This document shows, one piece after another, positions 17,581 through 27,050 of a stretch of DNA of 64,000 bases; position 1 is the stretch's first letter, and the number at the start of each line of letters is the position of its first letter. The stretch lies in contig OZ252031.1 in the NCBI GenBank assembly GCA_965247775.1, positions 2,294,001-2,358,000 of the forward strand. The letters run 5' to 3'. Under the pieces are notes generated by a model. The model did not search any database, was not told where the DNA came from, and was given only the letters and a program-made list of their open reading frames with translations. This stretch comes from G965247775 sp965247775 (GTDB lineage Bacteria > Chloroflexota > Dehalococcoidia > Bin125). The position numbers and the translations under genes are program-made.

Positions 17581-18675
17581 CTACTCGAAAATGATGACGC
17601 CGCGGCCGTCGTCGCCCCGCTCCATGGCGGCGAAACCTTCGTTGATCTCCTCCAGCGAGTAGCGGCGCTGGACCAGGCTCTCGACGTCGATACGACCGTC
17701 GAGGTAGAGGTCGACCAGCGTCCCGAAGGTCTGGTGTGGGCTCGCGGAGCCGTAGTAGCTGCCCTGGAGCCGCTTCTGATCGCGGGTGAGATTGGCGACG
17801 TTGATGGGAGCGGAGTCCTCGGTGGGCGCAAGCCCGATGACGACCGCGGTGCCGCCCTTGCGGACAGAATCGAGGGCCTGAGCGGCGATCTCCCCGCCGC
17901 CGATAGTGTCGAAGGCGAAGTCCACGCCACCACCGCTCAATTCGCGCACCGCTACCACCGGGTCGACCTTGCGGGCGTTGACCACGTCCGTGGCGCCGAA
18001 GCCACGGGCGAACTCCAGCTTGTGGTCGTGGATATCCACGGCGATGATGCGCGAGGCGCTGAGCGTGCGCGCGCCTTGCACGGTGTTGAGGCCCACGCCG
18101 CCGCAGCCGAAGACGGCCACGCTGGCGCCGGGGCGGATGTCGGGCTGATTGACGATGCCGCCGAAGCCCGTCGTCACGCAGCAGCCCATGAGCGCAGCGA
18201 CCTCCGAGGGCACCGCGTCGGGGATGGGGAAACAGGCCTGCTCCGGGACGACGACGCTCTCCGCGAAGACGCCCAGTTTGTTGAGCTGCACGATCTCCAC
18301 GCCCTCCTCGTCCTGGAGCCGGGCGGTGCCGTCGTACATCCGGGCGATGTTCGCACGGTGGGCATCGCAGAGCTGGCCGCGGCCGCTGCGGCACATGGAG
18401 CACTGGCCGCAGCTTGAGACGAAGGAGAGAATGCAACGGTCCCCCGGCTTGACGGCGGTGACGCCCGGCCCAACGGCCGCAACTGTTCCCGCGCCTTCGT
18501 GCCCAAGAACGGAGGGGAGCGGGAAGACGATGGTTCCATGCATGATGTGATGGTCGCTGAGGCAGAGACCCGCGGCGCTCACGTCAAGGAGGACCTCGCG
18601 CTGCCGAGGCGCTTCCTGGCTCAACTCCTTGACCACGAGCGGCGTGTTCGCCTCGTACAGTACCGCGGCTTTCAT
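17581..18675 (-). CDS. Zinc-dependent alcohol dehydrogenase (MDR family)
   Basis: A 364-residue medium-chain dehydrogenase. The catalytic zinc ligands are Cys38 (AGLCLSDHH) and His59-Glu60 (LGHEGAGT). The structural zinc site is CGQCSMC...GQLC, about residues 90-104. The Rossmann motif is VFGCGGVGLNTVQGA, followed by an acidic AVDIHDHK that suggests NAD over NADP. Overall it resembles class III and NDMA-type alcohol dehydrogenases that oxidise primary alcohols or hydroxymethyl adducts. I use ATG 18675, which follows AGGGAGCGCC; longer in-frame extensions are not family-like. It is apparently monocistronic. Confidence 0.85.
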   Translation of the reverse strand: MKAAVLYEANTPLVVKELSQEAPRQREVLLDVSAAGLCLSDHHIMHGTIVFPLPSVLGHEGAGTVAAVGPGVTAVKPGDRCILSFVSSCGQCSMCRSGRGQLCDAHRANIARMYDGTARLQDEEGVEIVQLNKLGVFAESVVVPEQACFPIPDAVPSEVAALMGCCVTTGFGGIVNQPDIRPGASVAVFGCGGVGLNTVQGARTLSASRIIAVDIHDHKLEFARGFGATDVVNARKVDPVVAVRELSGGGVDFAFDTIGGGEIAAQALDSVRKGGTAVVIGLAPTEDSAPINVANLTRDQKRLQGSYYGSASPHQTFGTLVDLYLDGRIDVESLVQRRYSLEEINEGFAAMERGDDGRGVIIFE

Positions 18676-18779
18676 GGCGCTCCCTTGCATGCCCACGTTG
18701 CCCAATCGGGCCGCATGGTAACGCGACATCGTGAGGGCGCACAGCGCGGCGGCCGGCGTGCGCTCTTCCACGTTCGAGG

Positions 18780-19074
18780 AGTCGGTTCTGAATACCGGCG
18801 GGGCACTGCGACACCGAGAGCGCTTCGACGCTGTCGGCGTGCGGAGTGAGCGGCGCCTCCGCCGGGTCTTCCGCCAGTCCACCGAGTGCCACGACCACGA
18901 CCGCCCGCACCGGTAACCAGGCGTGGCGCCGCCGAACCGGTCGCCGGCCGGAGCGGCGGATCCCGGCACGATCGTCCTGGAATCGATGCTCGGATGCTTG
19001 TCGCGCGCCATTCGACAGGCGGCCTGAGGCGAGACTGCGTGTTCGTGCCGCATACCGCGCTGGCGGGGACGCGG
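18780..19074 (+). pseudogene. Transposase C-terminal remnant
   Basis: The plus strand reads RFDAVGVRSERRLRRVFRQS then HDHDRPHR and, after a stop, PGVAPPNRSPAG. This matches the ECFDHVIVLNERHLRRVL...DRPH..LG..PPN tail of the integrase-core family. The DNA also aligns with the remnant at 9190-9340, including the common ending gcctgaggc....ttcgtgccg. Confidence 0.5.
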
Positions 19075-20385
19075 TCAAGCTAAATCCAGAGCAGAAGACA
19101 TGCTGGCTGAAGCTCCCAACACGAAATCGGGCTGCCGTTGTTCGCGTGCCCTGAAGAAGCGGAGGAAACGCAACGCCGCATGGGGCGTGAGATCGACCGC
19201 CACGTCCGCGCGGAGATAGAGCCCGCCCCAGGTGCCGGTGACCTCAGCCGAGAGCGCTGAAGCGCCTTCAAAGACCGAGGCCGCTTGCGCCGGGTTGACG
19301 TCCCAGGACCAATTCGCCCACCCCGGGGCCGGCGCGTCGCCGTAGACGATGCGGGCCGGAGTGCGGGGCGCGATGTCGTCGGCGGTTACGATACAGGTCC
19401 GCACCTCGCCGCGCGGTACGGTGAGGAGCCCGGCCGCCGTGCAGGCCCCGCCGATGGCGACGTTATATCCGGGCGGGGCATCGGCGGCGATCCCGTGCGC
19501 GCCGCTGGGCGCCGTAAGGGGGCTCCCGCGCGGCACGGCGGCCCCATTGAGGCGCAGTGTGAAGTCGGCCTCGGCGGCACGGCCGCCTTCATCATTGATC
19601 AGCGTCAGTTCCGCGCTGATCGTTCCCTCGCTCGCCGATCGGCCCGAGCCGATGAACGCGATCTCGCCCAGGTACAGTGGCGGCCGCGCGGCCGCCACTG
19701 TACCTGGATCACGACCCCGCTGATCTCCGCAGCCCCGGCGCTGAGATGGGCCGCGTCCAGGGGAATGACGTACTCCGTCCATTCTCGCGGCATCGGGTCG
19801 CCAAAGGCGGTGGTCAACGCCACCGCCGTCCCCACGATCCGGCCGTCGTTCGTGACCAGATAGACCCATAGGGTTGCCCGGCGAGGGTGGCCTGGGCCTG
19901 GAAGCGCAAAGCCGTGTACGGCGGAAGGTCCGGGGTGTAACCGCGCGCAGATTGAGAGCGCCCCAATCCCGGTGACCGTGGCCGAGAGCGCGGCGCTGCC
20001 GCTGAATACCGGCGGCGATACCGCCAGGTCCACCTCTGCATTCCGGGATTCGTCGGTCCAACCGGGCGCCAGCCCATCGTCGTAGACGACGGGCGCGAGC
20101 GGGCCCGCCGGCACGTCATCGCTCGTAATGATGCAGGTCCCGGCCGCACCTGATGCCAGGGTGATTGGCCCATCGGCGGCGCAATCGCTTCCGATGGCGG
20201 TCACCACGTAACCGTTCACGTCGCGCTGGCCCACCTGGATGTGCCCGGCGCGAGCGCGTTCGCGACGCCGCTCGTCACGGTCTGCTGATCGATCGTCAGT
20301 GACAGCGCAGCAGCCGTGGCGCTGCCTCCGTCGTCGTTGATCACGTCGGACACGACCGTCAGCCCCGTGACGGGATCGTTGGGCC
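19075..20385 (-). pseudogene. Broken secreted/surface protein with repeated beta modules
   Basis: The minus strand encodes, in several frames, two copies of a two-part module. The first part reads INDDGGSATAAALSL...CIITSDDVPAG or INDEGGRAAEADFTL...CIVTADDIAP, resembling prealbumin-like/Ig-like modules of surface proteins. The second reads VVYDDGLAPGWTDESRN...VDLAVSPPVFSGSAALSATV or IVYGDAPAPGWANWSWDVNP...GGLYLRADV, resembling a carbohydrate-binding beta sandwich. No start or signal peptide can be identified. At least two frame changes are needed, one of them exactly at a perfect palindrome (19668-19707). The tail ends at TGA 19075-19077. Confidence 0.55.
19668..19707. repeat. Perfect 40-bp palindrome
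   Basis: Each 20-base arm runs ccaggtacagtggcggccgc, followed at once by its exact reverse complement with no spacer. It lies within the broken surface-protein gene and coincides with the point where the coding frame switches. Confidence 0.9.
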
Positions 20386-20988
20386 GGGCCGTGGTCCCGG
20401 GCGGCGCGGCCGCCGGCCGGGCGGATCGGCCCCATCCCGCGTGCGCAAGGGCGATCGGGCGCGGGGCCTTCGCTCCACGTTCGACGAAGCTACGGCGAGA
20501 GCGGACATGGGCCTCGCGGGGGAACGGCTTCCACTGGCCCCTCCCCGACGACGCCGAATGATTATGTCCTGTACATCGATCTGCATCAAGAGCTTCACAA
20601 GCGACTGGCTCACGACGCGCGACCTGGGACCGCCGGCGAGCCAGTGCCGCACGCCGATGTCCGGCGGCCGGGGGCGAGGAGCGATCCCCCGATCTGCCCG
20701 GCCGGCGAGCGGTCATGCCGGCCCAGAACCCCATCCGTGTTGCCTGAATGCCCGGCCACCGCTCCCCACCCCGCGCCGAGGGCGGCTGCGTGTGATCGCG
20801 CCCCCGAGCCCGACGGGCTGTGCACCTTGTGCTATACGAGTGCGTCGACCCTGCAGCATCGCAGAAGTCCTCTACCCACCCGTGCGATTTGGTGGGGGGG
20901 GGCGTGGCGGGACGGCAGTAGACGCGGGATGCCGCACCCCTGCAAGTGGGTGCCAGGATTCCGCGCCGCGGGCGCGGGGACCTCTGCC
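20386..20988. other. No recognisable gene
   Basis: About 600 bases with open frames on both strands but no motifs I recognise. The region may include the lost 5' part of the surface-protein gene and debris. Confidence 0.4.
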
Positions 20989-21591
20989 TCAGAGCGCGAT
21001 CATTCCGCACCGCGCCGCAACCGTCACGGCCTCAGTCCGGCTCTCGGCGCCGAGTTTCGCCAGAATCGCGCTGACGTGGAACTTCACCGTGTTTTCGCTG
21101 ATCGCAAGCTCCTCCGCCAGGTGCTTGTTCGTGTAGCCCCGGGCAAGAAGATCGAGGACTTCCAGCTCTCGTGGAGAGAGATCGCTCGGCTCGCGCCCGC
21201 CGCCAGTCTCGATCCCTGGATCGAAGACAACGAGCCCCTCGAACGCGGCGACGGCCGCCGCGGAGATGGCCGGCCCGGCGGCGGTGGACCCCAGAACCGC
21301 GAGTCCCCCGGCGCCGTTCGGCATCGCGGCCAGATCCCGGCGCGTCGCGCCCAACAGCACGGCCGGTGTCCCCTCGAGCCAGGCCAGGAGTGCACGTAGC
21401 GGGGGCGGCGAGGCGCCTCCCTCGATCACCACGACGTTCGCGTCGGGCACGGCGACTTCCAGATCCAGATCGACCTCCTCGACGACCTCGAGGCCCTGTG
21501 CACAGAGCAGTGCTCGCAGGCCGGCGCGCACGGACGCGGTCGCCGCGCCGACCGCAACGGTGGGCGCGGGGACGGGCAGCACGTCAGGCAC
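20989..21591 (-). CDS. LuxR/NarL-family regulator with atypical receiver
   Basis: A 200-residue regulator. Residues 136-198 are a GerE/LuxR helix-turn-helix (LSPRELEVLDLLARGYTNKH, then LAISENTVKFHVSAILAKLG). The N-terminal 120 residues look like a receiver fold, but the strand that should end in the phosphorylated Asp reads VVVIEGG, with Glu instead. It may therefore be a phosphorylation-independent or constitutively active regulator. Start GTG 21591 follows GAGGATCCCTG. It begins 22 bases after the S1C protease stop on the same strand, so both are probably co-transcribed and the regulator may respond to the same stress. No partner kinase is nearby. Confidence 0.8.
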   Translation of the reverse strand: MPDVLPVPAPTVAVGAATASVRAGLRALLCAQGLEVVEEVDLDLEVAVPDANVVVIEGGASPPPLRALLAWLEGTPAVLLGATRRDLAAMPNGAGGLAVLGSTAAGPAISAAAVAAFEGLVVFDPGIETGGGREPSDLSPRELEVLDLLARGYTNKHLAEELAISENTVKFHVSAILAKLGAESRTEAVTVAARCGMIAL

Positions 21592-21613
21592 CAGGGATCC
21601 TCATGCCCCGAGC

Positions 21614-22561
21614 CTATCCGTACCGCGACCGCCGCCTCCCGCGCTCGTGCGGCGGCGCCTCCGCCGGCCGCTCGACGGGTGTCACTGCGACGGTCTGCGG
21701 GGCGCCGCCTCGCACCACGGTCACCTCGATCGTCGCGCCGGCGCGTCCGGGCGATAGCTCCGCCAGGAGGGCATCGGTGTCGGGTATCGCGCTGCCGCCG
21801 AGGCGCACGATGACGTCCCCCAGCATGATGCCCGCGTCCGCCGCGGGCGTTCCCGGCTCTACCGCGACCACCAGCAACCCGCTTTCCTGACCCTCGAGTT
21901 GCGCCGAGACGGCGTCCGGAAGGTGTGCCACTTGACTCGCGACGCCGATATAGGCGGGCCGGATCCGCCCCTCGCTGAGCAGCGCTTCGACGATCGGCTG
22001 GGCCGCGGCGTGAGGCACCGTGAAGCCGTCGTCCGCCGCGTACCGCGACGTGTTCATCCCCAGCACCCGACCGTGCACGTCCGCCAGTGGGCCCCCGGAG
22101 AAGCCCGGGTACAGTGTGACGTCGCTGCGCAGGAACCCATCCACGGGTACCCCGCCGCGCGCGCGCCAGCTCCCGCCGACCGCGCGAACCGCCCCGAGCG
22201 CCGCCTCTGGTTGCGTGCGCGGCCGGGCCACCGCGACGACGAGGCGCCCTACCACCAACTCGTCGGTCCAATCCGGCGGGTCCAACCTGGTCCCGCGCAC
22301 CCGCAGCACCGCGATGTCCGATCCCTCGTCCCGGCCCACCAGCGTGGCCCCGGTCGAGCTGCCATCCGGGAGACCGATCGTGATGTCCTCGTCCCGCTCG
22401 ACGGTGTGCGCCGCCGTGACCACGACTCCTACGTCCCATGCGATCCCGCTCGCTGGGAGGCGGCGCCGCGCGTCGACGCGCACAGTCGATCGCGCCGCGG
22501 CGACGACTGCCGCTTCGAGCGCACTGGACAGGGTTGCGGCGTCGTTCTCGTTGCTCGGCAT
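21614..22561 (-). CDS. S1C (HtrA/DegP-like) serine protease with PDZ domain
   Basis: A 315-residue trypsin-like protease. The catalytic triad is His52 (VVVTAAHTV), Asp82 (GSDIAVLRV) and Ser155 (YPGFSGGPL). A C-terminal PDZ domain covers about residues 215-300 (SGLLVVAVEPGTPAADAGIM, then LGDVIVRLGG). No signal peptide or membrane segment is evident, so it may act in the cytoplasm, unlike DegP. The region after His52 carries a normal HtrA-like beta barrel. ATG 22561 has GGAAGG about eight bases upstream. A 140-bp part of this gene, encoding residues around 108-157, is duplicated at 27766-27908. Confidence 0.85.
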   Translation of the reverse strand: MPSNENDAATLSSALEAAVVAAARSTVRVDARRRLPASGIAWDVGVVVTAAHTVERDEDITIGLPDGSSTGATLVGRDEGSDIAVLRVRGTRLDPPDWTDELVVGRLVVAVARPRTQPEAALGAVRAVGGSWRARGGVPVDGFLRSDVTLYPGFSGGPLADVHGRVLGMNTSRYAADDGFTVPHAAAQPIVEALLSEGRIRPAYIGVASQVAHLPDAVSAQLEGQESGLLVVAVEPGTPAADAGIMLGDVIVRLGGSAIPDTDALLAELSPGRAGATIEVTVVRGGAPQTVAVTPVERPAEAPPHERGRRRSRYG

Positions 22562-22914
22562 CGGTGTGCCTTCCCACGCGCCCATCAATGTGGTGGGCGG
22601 ATCACTAGAGTGGACCCGCTCGGCGGATCCGGGATCACCGAAATGGGTAGGCGCGCTCCATTCCTCTGGCTGAGCACCGGGCGCCAAGGCTCAAGCGCGG
22701 AGTCGAGGCATGGGACCGAAAGTGGCTCGAACTCAGGGAGACCGAACGAGACGGTTCGGTCCGCCCGGGTGGCTGTCAACGTGGCTGTCAAGCACGCGTC
22801 CGCCGCTGACCGGCGCCCCGGTGCCATGGAGTCCAGACCGTGACGGCCAACCCTGTTCATGGGGTCGACGTGGGCACGAAGCTGCCTCGCGGTCGATCTG
22901 GCTGTCAGATGCAA

Positions 22915-23390
22915 CGCGCGGCTGAAGAAGCTGGTGACGGTGGCGGCGGGGGACTGTTGAGCCTGGCGTGCCGGCGCCCAGGCGGTCACGCCGGTGCGGA
23001 CCGCTCAGGCGTCTCGGCGCGTCGGGCCTGTCGCGTCCTCGCCCAGCCGCGCCGCACGCAGCGGCACCCCGTCCGGGGACCAACGGACGAGCCCGGCAGG
23101 ATCGCCCGGATCATCGCCCCGGCCCACCGCATCGGCCGCAGGCTCCCGGCGCACCACGGCGCGGCGGCGCGCCGAGGGCTGGCGGGTGCATCACAAGCGG
23201 GTGGAGCGGCTGTGGCGCCAGGAGGGCCGGCGCGCCGCAAGGCCCCCCGCTGCGGGCAGAGCTGGGCGGCCGACGGGTCCTGGACGCGGCGGCGCCTCCG
23301 CACTCCGGCGCCGTCCATCCGCGGGGCAAGGATCGCGCGAGAGGCGTCTTGCGCCGCCCGAGCGGCGACCCCTAATCTGCCGCGAACGAG
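22915..23390 (+). pseudogene. IS3-family transposase (OrfB) remnant
   Basis: Plus-strand frames together give LKKLVT, RRACRVLAQPRRTQRHPVRG, ARIIAPAHRIGRR and GWRVHHKRVERLWRQEGRRA. These follow the order of IS3 OrfB N-termini (SERRACRVLGQPRSTQR, then WRVNHKRVERLWRQEGLKVP). Several frame changes are present and the DDE catalytic domain is absent. Bases 22562-22915 hold nothing recognisable. Confidence 0.65.
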
Positions 23391-23440
23391 AACTGCGCCG
23401 GGAGATCCCGGGGTTCACCACGAAACTTGCGGAGCCGGAT

Positions 23441-24391
23441 ATGGCCACCGAACTGGATCGGGCGTGCGAGCGATACCGGAATTGGGGCAAGTGGGGCGCC
23501 GATGACGAGCTGGGCACACTGAACTACATCACCCCGCAGAAGATCGTAGCGGCGGCGCGGCTGGTGCGGCAGGGCAGGGTCATCGCGTTGGGCATGCCGC
23601 TGGACGCCGATGGGCCCCAGACCGGCGCGATCGGGCGCTTCAACCCGATCCACCAGATGATCGCGACCGGTACCGACGCCATCGCGGGCAAGCAACGGTT
23701 CGACGGGGAGCCCCTGCCCGGCGGCCTGGGCTACGCCGACGACACGATCTCCATGCCGCTCCAGTGCGCCTCGCAATGGGACGCACTGTCCCACATCTTC
23801 GATCGAGGCCGGATGTGGAACGACCGCTCCGCCGATCTCGTCACCGCCGCGGGCGCGCAGGTGTGCGGCATCCAGACCCTGAGGGACAAGGTCGTAAGCC
23901 GGGGCGTACTCTTCGACCTGCCCCGGTCCAAAGGCCTGGATTACCTGGAACCCGGCTACGCGATCACGGAGGACGACCTGGCCGACTGCCTGCAGCAGAC
24001 CGGGCTGACCATAGGCCGCGGTGACATGGCGATCATCCGCACCGGGCAGATGGGGTATTGCAAACTGCACGGCTGGGGCGACTACGCGGGAGGCGACGCC
24101 CCGGGCCTGTCCTTCTACACCCTCGATTGGATCCACCGCCACGAGCTGGCGGCGATCGCGACCGACACCTGGGGCGCGGAAGTGCTGCCGTGCGAACTGC
24201 CGGGCATGTTCGACGCGATGCACGTCGTCTGGATTCCGAACATGGGGCTGCTCGTGGGGGAGATGTTCGACCTCGAAGCGCTGGGGGCGGACTGCGCGGC
24301 GGACGGAATCTACGAGTTCCTCTTCGTAGCGCCGCCACTCCTCGTGACAGGTGGCGTGGGCTCACCGATCAACCCGCAGGCGATCAAGTAG
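23441..24391 (+). CDS. Cyclase-family (kynurenine formamidase-like) hydrolase
   Basis: A 316-residue protein of the cyclase/formamidase family (PF04199 type). It starts RYRNWGKWGADDELGTLNYI, typical of the larger members, and ends LLVTGGVGSPINPQA. The usual metal motif HxGTHxDxxxH appears as QCASQWDALSHIF: the first two His are Gln while Asp and the last His remain. Another subfamily block is FDRGRMWNDRSA. Such proteins hydrolyse amides or lactones, but the altered motif makes the chemistry uncertain. I start at ATG 23441, behind GCGGAGCC, because the 150 upstream residues in frame are IS3 debris. Promoter sequences may derive from the IS remnant. Confidence 0.8.
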   Translation: MATELDRACERYRNWGKWGADDELGTLNYITPQKIVAAARLVRQGRVIALGMPLDADGPQTGAIGRFNPIHQMIATGTDAIAGKQRFDGEPLPGGLGYADDTISMPLQCASQWDALSHIFDRGRMWNDRSADLVTAAGAQVCGIQTLRDKVVSRGVLFDLPRSKGLDYLEPGYAITEDDLADCLQQTGLTIGRGDMAIIRTGQMGYCKLHGWGDYAGGDAPGLSFYTLDWIHRHELAAIATDTWGAEVLPCELPGMFDAMHVVWIPNMGLLVGEMFDLEALGADCAADGIYEFLFVAPPLLVTGGVGSPINPQAIK

Positions 24392-24689
24392 CGGCGCGGG
24401 CCGAGAGCCGGGGAACTCACGAGGTTCGCTTTCATTGGGGATGCAACGAGAGCACTCGCACAGCGCTCTCGGCTACTCCGTAACAGGCGCTGCAGATCTC
24501 ACTCTCCCGCGGGCGATCAAGCCGATCCCGGTAGGGGCTGAAGCGTTGCGACAGCGGGCGAGGGCAAGTGCACCCGGCCGGCGAGGTTGGATCGTGTGCC
24601 GCGGATGGCGACCAGTCGCCGGTTGCTCGGAGGCGGTGCGCTCATCCGGGGCTGGCCTGATCTCCCGCATCTCCAATTGCTCGATGACG

Positions 24690-24990
24690 CTCCCTTTGGG
24701 CTGCGGGGTTGTAGTGCCACGAGATGATGATGTCCTCGTATGGCGCCCGTGCCCACTCTGCGACGAGTTGAGCCCGGACCTCGTCCCGGATAAAGGACGT
24801 CGGCGGTCCGAACGATCCGACGGATTCTCTCGACGGACGCTTCCTCCTCCCACAACGCGAGGAAGGGCTGCTCCGTGATCGCCGCCGCTGCGAAGTCGAG
24901 GCCGTCTCCCGTCACGCCAGCCACCCTGCGGGGCACGAATAATGCATCCGGTCTGATCTCGATGCTGGCGATGTCGGAATCGGGGCCAAA
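24690..24990 (-). pseudogene. Possible metallo-beta-lactamase-fold remnant
   Basis: The minus strand reads VTGDGLDFAAAAITEQPFLA then LWEEEASVERIRRIV and RTADVLYPG. This resembles the C-terminal half of MBL-fold hydrolases (GDALDFA...SL.RIR...D.IYPGHD). The catalytic His motif is not found and the ends are degenerate. Elsewhere in 24392-25432 I see only a transposase scrap (ALIQRLGRENPTWG, about 25205-25250, plus strand) and no gene. Confidence 0.35.
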
Positions 24991-25447
24991 ATCAGAACGG
25001 ATGCGTTTGGCAGCCCATGCGGTGGTGCGTCCCGTCTTCCGAGGGCTGCCACCACGTCTCTGAGTGCGCGGCGTGACCCGCGGATGAGGTTTTGGCTCCG
25101 CACAACCGCGGGGATGGCAGCGCTGACGGCGGGGCTCCATCGCTGGACCCTGCAGCACATGTTCGCAGGAGTCGGCGCAGCGCCCGGGGAATGACGACAG
25201 ACCGTCGCGCTCTTATCCAGCGCCTCGGACGCGAGAACCCGACGTGGGGGCCGGCACGTTCGCCACGGGCGGGGTTACACGCGATTCGCCGGCGGTGTCG
25301 CTGGGGTGGCCGCTGCGGCCGCCACTGGTTGTGGACACGACGGCGCCGCCTTTCCCCGTCGCAGCCCCGCCTCCCGCACTAGACTCCGCCCGTGGACGCC
25401 GCACCACCCGGGGGCCATGGGCGTGATGCGCCTTGGGTGCATTCACC

Positions 25448-26650
25448 ATGCGGCGAGGCGCGAGAGCGAAACGTGTGAATGAAACCGGTGTCTACGGCGC
25501 GGGCACGCTGACGCCTGGCATCCGCTCGCGGTTCATTGCTGGCAACAACGGCCTGACGATGCACCTGCTCGAGGCGGGATGGGAAGACGGCGACCGCCCA
25601 TGCGTCTTGCTCCTCCACGGGTTCCCCGAGCTTGCCTACAGCTGGCGCAAGGTGATGCGGCCCCTGGCCGACGCCGGGTACCACGTGGTCGCCCCCGACC
25701 AGCGAGGGTATGGACGCACGACGGGATGGGACGGCGACTACGACGGCGACCTCGGCTCCTTTCGCATGCTCAACCTGGTGCGAGATGCGGTGGGGCTCGT
25801 CGCTGCGCTTGGCTATCGCTCTGTGGCGGCAGTGGTGGGGCACGACTTTGGATCGCCTGTGGCCGCGTACGCTGCGCTGATCCGTCCCGACATCTTCCGA
25901 TCCGTGGCGTTGATGAGCCACCCGTTCGCGGGACCACCGCCGCTGCCGGTCGCGACTGCCATTCAGGGGCCAGGGGCCACGCCGCCCAATCCGGTGCCCG
26001 CCCGAAGCATCCACGATGAACTTAGATCCTTGGAGCGCCCGCGGAAACACTATCAGGCCTATTACGGAACGCGGGAGGCGGACGAGGAGATGCGTCATTG
26101 CCCGCAAGGTATGCACGCGTTCCTCCGCGCCTACTACCACGTCAAGAGCGCCGACTGGAAAGGGAATCGGCCGCATCCGCTCGAGTCGTGGAGCGCCGGC
26201 GAGCTGGCCAAGCTGCCGACGTACTACGTGATGGACCTCGATCAAGGCATGCCCCAGACGGTGGCGTCGGCAACGCCTGGTGCCGCCGAGATCGCCGCGT
26301 GCCGATGGCTCCCGGAGGCGGAGTTGCGCGTGTACAGCGAGGAGTACGCCCGGACCGGGTTCCAGGGGGGACTGCAGTGGTATCGGTGCGCGGGAAGTGA
26401 CACGTTCGCCGCCGAGCTGCAGCTCTTCGCCGGGCGCCCGATCGACGTGCCGTCGTGCTTCATTGCGGGCCAGAGCGACTGGGGCGTCTATCAGAGGCCC
26501 GGTGCCTTCGAGCGGATGCAACGCGCGGCCTGCACGCAGATGGTGGGCTGTCATCTGGTCCATGGGGCCGGGCATTGGGTCCAACAAGAACAGCCCGCAG
26601 CCGTGACCGCATTGCTGCGGGATTTCCTGGAGGAGCGCAGCGGGTCGTGA
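25448..26650 (+). CDS. Epoxide-hydrolase-like alpha/beta hydrolase
   Basis: A protein of about 400 residues. The oxyanion-hole loop is LLLHGFPELAYSWR, APDQRGYGRTTGWDG follows, and the nucleophile elbow is VGHDFGSPVAAY with Asp. The lid region is large (residues about 165-270) and contains HYQAYYGTREADEE with Tyr residues that could polarise an epoxide. The late catalytic His is in VHGAGHWVQQEQP. This order is that of epoxide hydrolases and haloacid-type dehalogenases. The start is uncertain: ATG 25448 has no good ribosome site and TTG 25433 is possible. It stands alone, and the following 400 bases hold no recognisable gene. Confidence 0.8.
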   Translation: MRRGARAKRVNETGVYGAGTLTPGIRSRFIAGNNGLTMHLLEAGWEDGDRPCVLLLHGFPELAYSWRKVMRPLADAGYHVVAPDQRGYGRTTGWDGDYDGDLGSFRMLNLVRDAVGLVAALGYRSVAAVVGHDFGSPVAAYAALIRPDIFRSVALMSHPFAGPPPLPVATAIQGPGATPPNPVPARSIHDELRSLERPRKHYQAYYGTREADEEMRHCPQGMHAFLRAYYHVKSADWKGNRPHPLESWSAGELAKLPTYYVMDLDQGMPQTVASATPGAAEIAACRWLPEAELRVYSEEYARTGFQGGLQWYRCAGSDTFAAELQLFAGRPIDVPSCFIAGQSDWGVYQRPGAFERMQRAACTQMVGCHLVHGAGHWVQQEQPAAVTALLRDFLEERSGS

Positions 26651-27050
26651 TGGCCCGACTCGGGCTCGCTTCGGCGAGCCGGTACGGCGCCAACACGCGA
26701 TCCGCGGAAGCTGCTTGCAGCAGCGCTGGAGTCGCCACCCGCCACGACGGATGGACGTCGCATGTGGCTCGACGTTCGGCTCTTCGTCTCTGCGCTCCGG
26801 CTCCGTGGGCGGCAACGCCGGACCTGGTCCTGGAGATCAGCGCCCGCAAGCCGCCACCGCTGCACGCTGCTGACCATCGGGGCTGGTCCATAGCTTCGCG
26901 CGCGCGAAGACCGGGCCGGGTGCTCGCGGGTGCGCATAGCGGCGCGAGAGTTGTGAGCGCACGGCCGGCGTATCATCCCGCCCAACGGAACGCGGCGCAT
27001 GCGACTCCAGGCGCGGGGGGCACACTGCGCCTGGACGGAGACCGAAGTTG
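26651..27050. other. No recognisable gene
   Basis: 400 bases between the epoxide-hydrolase-like gene and the CocE fragment. Open frames on both strands lack family motifs. It presumably holds the promoter of the CocE gene, but no convincing boxes were seen. Confidence 0.4.
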
